From Gemmatimonadales bacterium UBA2960 (GTDB lineage: Bacteria; Gemmatimonadota; Gemmatimonadetes; Longimicrobiales; Gaopeijiaceae): a stretch of 5,530 nt of DNA. The position numbers and the translations under genes are program-made. The DNA is taken from positions 44,693 to 50,222 of the forward strand of contig DEBI01000001.1 in NCBI GenBank assembly GCA_002348465.1, in the 5' to 3' direction. The first letter of the stretch is position 1; each line of letters starts with the position of its first letter. The notes under the pieces were generated by a model. The model saw nothing but the letters and a program-made list of their open reading frames with translations. It was not told where the DNA came from and did no database searches. Positions 1 through 4,685 of this stretch are shown in pieces.

Positions 1-4
1 GAGG

Positions 5-853
5 CTACCTCTCCATCGCAGTGAGGATCGCGGCCACCGTCTGATCAGTCCGCCACCGCATCAACTCTTCACCAACGGCAATCGTCCGCCCGAGAGGTAC
101 AAGCGAAACCCCGTTGATTGAAGCCCTGCCGGACTGAACTCGCTCTTCATAACGCACGGTCTCAGGATCCACAGCAGCCTGCATCGCACTAAGCCAGTAG
201 TTGTCGTGCCAGCCCTCGCTCTCCTCGAAGATCCCAAACGTTTCTTCCATGTGCAGCTGGACGCCCGCATTGTCATAAAATTCCGGTATAAAAAGAGCCT
301 TCTCGGTTCCCCACTCCTCGTTGAGAAGATTCGCAGCATTCTGCATACCGGTCTGGTTGCCGCCACTGTCTCCGATAAACACAATCCATTCAAAGCCATG
401 CTGGTGTAGGCTACGACCAACGTCTTCAAGCATCGCTTCGAAAGTCTCCTGTCGAACACTGAGGGTTCCAGAGTAACGCATGTGTCCAGTCGGAGGGTTG
501 ATGCCTCCCTCGGGGACAAGCTTGATAATCGGAGCACATAAAGCGTCACCTAGCATTCTGGCGATCCGCTCACACATGCCCTCTAGCACATAGTTGTGCT
601 TCCCCATAGCGACGTAAGGTCCATTCTGCTCGATCCCCCCTGTCGGGATGATCGCAGTGCGCTTACCCTCGGCTAAGGCGTCACGAATTTCGATCCAAGT
701 CATCTCCTCAATCCAGATCGTGTTTAGCGCTGGGATTGGGCGTTCCATCACTAATTCGTCCTCTAGTTCTATTTGAGCTGAGGCCGGAGTTACTAGTCCT
801 CCCATGAAGCTGAACGTGACAAAACTGATGACAAGAATGCGGAATCTGCTCAT
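5..853 (-). CDS. Exported creatininase-family (creatinine amidohydrolase fold) protein with altered metal ligands
   Basis: The 282-aa protein begins with a Sec-type signal peptide: Arg3/Arg5, a hydrophobic stretch at about 6-21, and likely cleavage after the Ala-Ser-Ala at 24-26. It should therefore act outside the cytoplasm. The creatininase-fold signature follows at about 68-91 (IIPTGGIEQNGPY, then GKHNYV), with the PTGHMRYSGTLS segment at 121-132, equivalent to the family's HlgfPGTisl, and GDSGGNQ at 161-167, equivalent to NGHGGN. Members are metal-dependent amidohydrolases acting on cyclic or linear amides. Glu75 of the EQxG motif is kept, but the classical His, Asp and His ligands are Asn77, His86 and Ser163. 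I recall the EQNG/KHN form as a recognised branch of the family; Ser163 looks more unusual. Length is near the family norm plus a signal peptide. The ATG is preceded by GGAGA at 7-nt spacing. It is transcribed divergently from the MBL-aminotransferase pair. Fold assignment is firm; substrate unknown. Confidence 0.88.
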   Translation of the reverse strand: MSRFRILVISFVTFSFMGGLVTPASAQIELEDELVMERPIPALNTIWIEEMTWIEIRDALAEGKRTAIIPTGGIEQNGPYVAMGKHNYVLEGMCERIARMLGDALCAPIIKLVPEGGINPPTGHMRYSGTLSVRQETFEAMLEDVGRSLHQHGFEWIVFIGDSGGNQTGMQNAANLLNEEWGTEKALFIPEFYDNAGVQLHMEETFGIFEESEGWHDNYWLSAMQAAVDPETVRYEERVQSGRASINGVSLVPLGRTIAVGEELMRWRTDQTVAAILTAMER

Positions 854-860
854 AGTGTGA

Positions 861-865
861 TCTCC
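861..865 (-). promoter_or_regulatory. Ribosome binding site of the creatininase-family gene
   Basis: On the minus strand this reads GGAGA, with 7 nt before the ATG at 853-851. It fixes the start that gives a complete signal peptide. Confidence 0.7.
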
Positions 866-893
866 GTTGCGATGAAGTCGGTAATTCTACATC

Positions 894-898
894 AGGGA
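894..898 (+). promoter_or_regulatory. Ribosome binding site of the MBL-fold gene
   Basis: AGGGA ends 7 nt before the ATG at 906. It supports this start, which yields a complete lipoprotein signal peptide. Confidence 0.65.
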
Positions 899-905
899 AA
901 AAGAC

Positions 906-1901
906 ATGGCGAACCGCCACACTAGTATCACTCTCTTACTGTTTCTTGCAGCCGCCGGCTGCGGTGCTGATAGCCCGGACAGTTCAAAACTGAACGGCGA
1001 TGAGACTGCGGTCGATATTCCGGAGGACCAGCTAATCCGTACAGCTAACCCATACGCACGCGGCTACACAGATAGCGACTTCCCCCGTATTCAAGAACTC
1101 GCCCCCGGTGTTTATTCATATGAGCAACTGCGCTCGGCCGGTGACGAAAAGTTTACTACGGTGAGTATGTTCGTTGTTACTGAAACCAGCGTACTTGTGG
1201 CAGACGGCCAAGGCAGTATAGAAGAGACCCAAAGGATGATCGACCACATCGCCATGGTGACCGATAAGCCTATCAAGGATGTGGTAGTCGCTTCAGACCA
1301 CGGCGACCACACAGCAGGAAATTCAGCCTTCCCCAGAGAAGCACGCTTCTGGGCCCACCCGACCTCTGCATCTGCTCTTGAACGGATGGCACAGAATGGT
1401 TCGGCTTTACCTCTGGCCACCGACCTTGTGGCGGATCGGGAAGTGTTACAACTAGGTGGCCGTGAGATTCACATCCAGTTCCTCGGCAGAGCGCACACCG
1501 GCGGCGATCTTGTGGTGTACCTACCTAAAGAGAAGATCATGTTCATGAGTGAAGCGTATCTGCACCGAGTCTTTCCGGCGATGCGCTCAGCCTTCCCGTC
1601 TGAGTGGGTCGAAATGATTGAGGTAGCGCAAGCAATGGACGTAGACATGTACGTTCCGGGGCACGGCTTCGTCGATCACCCGTCAATTCTTAAAGATGAG
1701 TTAGAGGTCTTCCAGGGTGCGATCCGCGCCGTGATCGAAGAAGCTCAACGCTGGCACGAGGAGGGCTTTGACCTGCAAGACGCTATCGCAGGCGCAACCT
1801 TCGGCTCATTAGAGACCTGGTCTCTTCGTGAAAGCCAGGGAGACCGAGCACTTCAACAAGTTTTTGCTGAAATCGATGGCACCCTACCAGAGGCAAACTG
1901 A
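906..1901 (+). CDS. MBL-fold metallohydrolase-like lipoprotein with S-x-H-x-D-H motif
   Basis: The 331-aa protein starts with a lipoprotein signal: a hydrophobic run at 8-17 and the lipobox AAGC with Cys19, so it is probably a lipid-anchored envelope protein. A polar linker to about residue 45 leads into a metallo-beta-lactamase fold. Motif 1 is SDHGDHTAGN at 130-139; motif 2 is GRAHTGGD at 194-201 (His197); the position of the bridging Asp is Glu216 in FMSEAY; the last His is His253 in VPGHG. Compared with the usual HxHxDH, the first zinc-1 His is Ser130, while His132, Asp134, His135, His197 and His253 remain. The Thr-Ala-Gly-Asn context resembles the branch with THWHxDHTGGN motifs (glyoxalase II or quinoprotein-relay-like hydrolases), but I cannot name the substrate. 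A helical C-terminal extension covers about 260-331. Its stop overlaps the next start, so the two are probably one operon. Fold is secure; activity is uncertain because of the changed ligands. Confidence 0.9.
   Translation: MANRHTSITLLLFLAAAGCGADSPDSSKLNGDETAVDIPEDQLIRTANPYARGYTDSDFPRIQELAPGVYSYEQLRSAGDEKFTTVSMFVVTETSVLVADGQGSIEETQRMIDHIAMVTDKPIKDVVVASDHGDHTAGNSAFPREARFWAHPTSASALERMAQNGSALPLATDLVADREVLQLGGREIHIQFLGRAHTGGDLVVYLPKEKIMFMSEAYLHRVFPAMRSAFPSEWVEMIEVAQAMDVDMYVPGHGFVDHPSILKDELEVFQGAIRAVIEEAQRWHEEGFDLQDAIAGATFGSLETWSLRESQGDRALQQVFAEIDGTLPEAN
1889..1893 (+). promoter_or_regulatory. Ribosome binding site of the aminotransferase gene, inside the MBL gene end
   Basis: AGAGG lies 7 nt before the ATG at 1901, within the last codons of the MBL gene. 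Together with the TGATG stop/start overlap it supports this start and suggests coupled translation. Confidence 0.6.
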
Positions 1902-3130
1902 TGCCCAGTTATAGTTCGGTCATCTCCACATCGCGAGATCGCTCAGGAAACGATCCGATTTTCATCTGGAATGGCGAGGCACGCGCACGTGCCGCAGCTG
2001 GCGAGGACATCTTGAATGCCACCATCGGTGCTCTGATGAATGACGACGGGACACTCGGTAGCCTACCGACCGTCATCGAGACATTCAAAACCCTGACAGG
2101 GCCAAAAGTTGGCGGATACGCCCCAATCTCAGGACTCCCTGCCTATCGAGAAGCTGTGGTCCACGACCTTTTCGGTGACGGCGGTCTCTCGAAGCAAGCG
2201 ACGGCTGTCGCTGCACCTGGGGGTAGTGGAGCCGTTTACCAAGCTGTCGTCAACTTCCTCGAGGTTGGGCAGCAGATGCTGGTACCTCAGTTCTTCTGGG
2301 GTCCGTATACCGAGATTACAAAGCACTCCGGTCGTGGACTAGATCCATTCACGATGTTTACTCAAGACGGCGCATTCGATATTGCCGGTATGACCACAGC
2401 CATGCACCGACACTTAGAGGAACAGGGCCGGGTGCTGCTGGTGCTGAACTTTCCCTGCCATAATCCGACCGGATACAATCTCAGCCCAGACGAATGGCAA
2501 CAGATCACTGACGCCGTGCACGCAGCCGGTCAAAAAGGGCCCGTAACAGTTCTCATTGATGCCGCGTACATGGAGTTTGCAGGTTCCGAATCGCGCAGTT
2601 GGGTGAGCTACGTGCCTAGAATGCTTGAGCATGCAACCGTTCTCGTAGCATGGACCGCGTCGAAGAGCATGGCTCAGTATGGAGCGCGCCTCGGAGCAAT
2701 CGTCGGGTTGCATAGTGACACAGAAGAATTGTCACACATCGACAACGCACTCGGCTACTCAGCGAGGTCTACATGGTCGAACTCCCCACACCTTGGACAG
2801 CTTGCGGTCACCCAACTTCTCACAGATTCAGCGCTTTCTTCCGCTGTTCAGGAGGAGAGGGCCGTTCTGATGGACCTTCTACAAAATCGCATTGACGCGT
2901 TCAACACCAGAGCAAATCAACTCGAACTACCCACTCCTAAATTTGACTCAGGGTTTTTCGTCTCGGTCTTTACGCCCGACCAAGATGCCACAGCCGCCGC
3001 AATGAGGGAGCTCGGAGTCTATGTAGTCCCCATCCCAGGGGCAGTGCGTGTAGCCGTATGTTCGACACCTGAATCGACAATGCAACGACTCACGAACGCT
3101 CTCGAAGCTGGCCTCGCGGCAGCTCTCTGA
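1901..3130 (+). CDS. PLP-dependent aminotransferase, class I/II (fold type I)
   Basis: The 409-aa protein has no signal peptide and should be cytoplasmic. It shows the full fold type I aminotransferase set: Tyr73 in GGYAPISGLPAYREAV, the phosphate-cup Gly-Ser-Gly-Ala at 108-111, the ring-stacking aromatic region FFWGPY at 131-136, Asn188-Pro-Thr-Gly, Asp220 and Tyr223 in IDAAY, the Schiff-base Lys255 in TASKS, Arg263 in YGARLGA, and Arg383 in RVAVCS, which probably binds the substrate alpha-carboxylate. It would transfer an amino group between an amino acid and a 2-oxo acid. The overall look is aspartate/aromatic aminotransferase-like, but specificity cannot be read from sequence alone. Its ATG overlaps the MBL stop by 1 nt (TGATG). 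Nothing is missing, so it looks functional. It ends 41 bp from the converging HpcH/HpaI gene, and I see no clear terminator in that gap. Confidence 0.93.
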   Translation: MPSYSSVISTSRDRSGNDPIFIWNGEARARAAAGEDILNATIGALMNDDGTLGSLPTVIETFKTLTGPKVGGYAPISGLPAYREAVVHDLFGDGGLSKQATAVAAPGGSGAVYQAVVNFLEVGQQMLVPQFFWGPYTEITKHSGRGLDPFTMFTQDGAFDIAGMTTAMHRHLEEQGRVLLVLNFPCHNPTGYNLSPDEWQQITDAVHAAGQKGPVTVLIDAAYMEFAGSESRSWVSYVPRMLEHATVLVAWTASKSMAQYGARLGAIVGLHSDTEELSHIDNALGYSARSTWSNSPHLGQLAVTQLLTDSALSSAVQEERAVLMDLLQNRIDAFNTRANQLELPTPKFDSGFFVSVFTPDQDATAAAMRELGVYVVPIPGAVRVAVCSTPESTMQRLTNALEAGLAAAL

Positions 3131-3171
3131 AAGTATCGTCGCGAATCGGGACCAAGTACGAAGAGATTCTC
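3131..3171. other. Convergent intergenic gap (41 bp), no clear terminator
   Basis: This lies between the stop of the aminotransferase (plus) and the stop of the HpcH/HpaI gene (minus). I see only a very short GAGA/TCTC repeat at about 3163-3171 without a usable loop or T-run. Transcripts from the two sides may overlap. Confidence 0.5.
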
Positions 3172-4056
3172 CTAACGCCCAGCCGCAGCCCTTCCAACCG
3201 CAATGTGCTCGTCCGCGTCAGGGCCACTCATAAGGAGCCCGAGGAAGCCCTCCTCAATTCGAAGCACAACGTCCTGGTCATTCGCTGTGATCATATCCGG
3301 GAGACCGACTCTCTTAGCTTGAGCTAGAACATCTTGGTTGCCTGCCTCGCCAGCTTCTCGGTCCCCTAGCGCCCTTGAGAGACTCCCAATACCGCACGCT
3401 AAAACGCTATACCCCGGCACGTCTGCGATCTCAACCACCTGCTTCAGCGCGCCCGGATCCTCAATCATCAACATAGCCAAGACCGTGCCGTCGGGATTTT
3501 TCGGTGACCAGACGTTTGCATTCACCTCCTCGAAGAAAGAAACCGCCAAGCGAGCTTCCTCTTCACTGCGCACGTGAGGCATGACGATACCATCGGCTCC
3601 CGCTTCGAGCGCGGCGTGGACACGCTCACGTGCGGCCTGCTCCCCATCTTTCGAAATTGGAGGAATCCTGACCAGAAGAGCTTTTTCGCTCTCACGTTCC
3701 GCGTTATCAAGTCCCTTTCGAATAGCTGACACCGCATCCAGATCCCATCCTGACTCCAGGTTGAGGAACACATAGTCTAGTAGAGGATTCGCTGCCAGCC
3801 TCGCGCCACCTTCGGCAGAATATACAGGGGTTTGGAACTGGCCATCCGATGCCCTCATCGGTCGATCACTCGGCACGAAAACACCGAAAGCGGGCATCCC
3901 AGACTGCCAAAGCGAAAGCAATGGAAGCTTCTGTGAGCCGTCAAAGCTAGTTTCCGCCTGTCCTACTTCGAGTCGGTCGGAACTTTCAGATCCACCTGAA
4001 CACGCGGCGATGATGAGCACGAGCGCGAGGGTCGTGCGCCTGCTGGACTGTCTCAA
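3172..4056 (-). CDS. HpcH/HpaI aldolase-fold lipoprotein with degenerate active site, TTG start
   Basis: The 294-aa protein starts with MRQSSRR, a hydrophobic run at 10-16 and the lipobox IAAC (Cys19), so it is probably an envelope lipoprotein. From about residue 45 it follows the HpcH/HpaI (2-oxo acid aldolase, citrate-lyase-like TIM barrel) pattern: GVFVPS at 58-63, DYVFLNLESG at 94-103, LLVRIPP at 127-133, the long helix and AGADGIVMPHVRSEEEA at 152-168, MIED at 197-200, and a GYSVLACGIGSLS segment at 215-227. Known members cleave or form C-C bonds of 2-oxo acids using a divalent metal. Here Arg130 and metal-ligand Glu199 remain, but the catalytic His is Ser102 and the second metal ligand (Asp in GPxDLS) is Ser225. 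Export is also unusual for this normally cytoplasmic family. The TTG start is set by GGAG 7 nt upstream and by an in-frame TGA five codons upstream. The fold call is firm; aldolase activity is doubtful. Confidence 0.85.
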   Translation of the reverse strand: MRQSSRRTTLALVLIIAACSGGSESSDRLEVGQAETSFDGSQKLPLLSLWQSGMPAFGVFVPSDRPMRASDGQFQTPVYSAEGGARLAANPLLDYVFLNLESGWDLDAVSAIRKGLDNAERESEKALLVRIPPISKDGEQAARERVHAALEAGADGIVMPHVRSEEEARLAVSFFEEVNANVWSPKNPDGTVLAMLMIEDPGALKQVVEIADVPGYSVLACGIGSLSRALGDREAGEAGNQDVLAQAKRVGLPDMITANDQDVVLRIEEGFLGLLMSGPDADEHIAVGRAAAGR

Positions 4057-4063
4057 AAAAGAT

Positions 4064-4067
4064 CTCC
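4064..4067 (-). promoter_or_regulatory. Ribosome binding site selecting the TTG start of the HpcH/HpaI gene
   Basis: On the minus strand GGAG lies 7 nt before the TTG at 4056-4054. An in-frame TGA at 4071-4069 excludes any longer form. The next Met, residue 54, would delete the lipoprotein signal, so the TTG start is well supported. Confidence 0.7.
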
Positions 4068-4074
4068 GTCAGAG

Positions 4075-4114
4075 AAAAAGAGGACTGTGAGGCCGACGAG
4101 AGCAGCTCGTCCTC
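4075..4114 (-). terminator. Possible Rho-independent terminator between the DinB and HpcH/HpaI genes
   Basis: Read on the minus strand, GAGGAC (4114-4109) pairs perfectly with GTCCTC (4085-4080), which is followed directly by TTTTT (4079-4075). The loop is long, 23 nt. A competing 6-bp hairpin, GACGAG (4111-4106) with CTCGTC (4100-4095) and a 5-nt loop, shares three bases with the first stem, so the two cannot form together. The placement just after the DinB stop fits a terminator for the S9-DinB transcript. The stem is short and the loop long, so confidence is moderate. Confidence 0.4.
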
Positions 4115-4133
4115 CCCCGTCAAGATTTGCTTA

Positions 4134-4685
4134 TCAATTCGACCAAGGTGGGACCACTTCGTTCATACGGGCATACGCGATCGACTGTCCGAGATGCTCG
4201 TTCATATGTGTGACTAGCTGAAGTAGAACAGCCCATTCCCCTACGTCTCGACCATATAAGGTGGTCTTTTGGTCTAGCGAATCAGTGTCACCAGCTTCGA
4301 CCACATCCCGGACGTATTGCATGGACTCCTGAAGAATCGCAACGACTTGATCCTTGTCCGACACCTCGTCTTCCCATCTCCCGTACTCGTCCGGATGTAC
4401 CGGACTCACTCGTCCCATATTTTCATGCAAGTACATGTAGTTGTATCGGGCGATATGCATGTACACCCGTGCGACGCTGGCGACACCCTCTCCCGGACTC
4501 CAATCGTACTTTGAAGCAGGCATAGCTTCGGCCAGAGCTACGAGCTTCTGAGCAGATGCACCGAACTGCCCTTGGAACTCTACTAAGAAGTTATCTGGGG
4601 CCTGCGCCTCTGCTTGGAGCGCAGAGAGTATCGTGAGCGTCGTGACAGAAAACGCCACTGCAACACTACGCATTCGTAGCATCAT
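4134..4685 (-). CDS. Exported DinB-family (four-helix bundle) protein
   Basis: With the start at 4685 the protein has 183 aa and a Sec signal peptide: Arg4/Arg6, a hydrophobic run at 7-22, and likely cleavage after Ala-Gln-Ala at 27-29. The mature part is DinB-like: a first helix at about 31-55, the conserved YDWSPGEGVASVARVYMHIA region at 60-79, and THMNEHLGQ at 159-167. The three family metal-binding histidines appear to be His77, His160 and His164. DinB-fold proteins include metal-dependent thiol transferases, but most exported ones have no known function. The reading frame stays open upstream to an ATG at 4748, but that would place 21 charged residues before the signal peptide and overlap the S9 gene by 67 nt. 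The ATG at 4685 gives a 4-nt ATGA overlap with the S9 stop. No strong Shine-Dalgarno is visible, which fits translational coupling. ATGs at 4682 and 4673 are alternatives that also keep the signal. Confidence 0.85.
   Translation of the reverse strand: MMLRMRSVAVAFSVTTLTILSALQAEAQAPDNFLVEFQGQFGASAQKLVALAEAMPASKYDWSPGEGVASVARVYMHIARYNYMYLHENMGRVSPVHPDEYGRWEDEVSDKDQVVAILQESMQYVRDVVEAGDTDSLDQKTTLYGRDVGEWAVLLQLVTHMNEHLGQSIAYARMNEVVPPWSN

Larger units (their letters stand above)
854..905. promoter_or_regulatory. Short divergent intergenic region (52 bp)
   Basis: This gap holds the ribosome binding sites of both divergent genes. On the minus strand a -10-like TAGAAT lies at 889-884, about 30 nt upstream of the creatininase ATG, but I see no good -35 at the right spacing. 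On the plus strand I found no convincing -10/-35 pair; TTGCGA at 867-872 has no matching -10. The space is too short for two separate full promoters, so promoters probably overlap each other or extend into the coding ends. The promoter calls are weak. Confidence 0.35.

Noticed and set aside
61..549. Open frame of 162 codons on the minus strand inside the creatininase gene
   Set aside because: It lies in another frame on the same strand as a gene with clear family motifs, and its translation is Arg/Leu/Ser-rich with no domain.
1112..1420. Antisense open frame of 102 codons inside the MBL gene
   Set aside because: It is complementary to the metal-motif region of a well-supported gene, has no ribosome binding site and no recognisable domain.
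2414..2713. Antisense open frame of 99 codons inside the aminotransferase gene
   Set aside because: It lies opposite the conserved PLP-binding segment, with no domain or signal of its own.
3522..3773. Open frame of 83 codons overlapping the HpcH/HpaI gene on the same strand
   Set aside because: It is a different frame of a gene with clear fold motifs, and its composition is unlike a protein.
4033..4041. Tat (twin-arginine) signal in the HpcH/HpaI protein (SRRTTLA)
   Set aside because: The RR pair is there, but the Phe/Leu and Lys positions of the consensus do not match well; a Sec lipoprotein signal explains it.
4118..4123. TTGACG on the minus strand as a -35 box for the HpcH/HpaI gene
   Set aside because: No -10-like hexamer lies 16-18 nt downstream; that space is GC-rich hairpin sequence.
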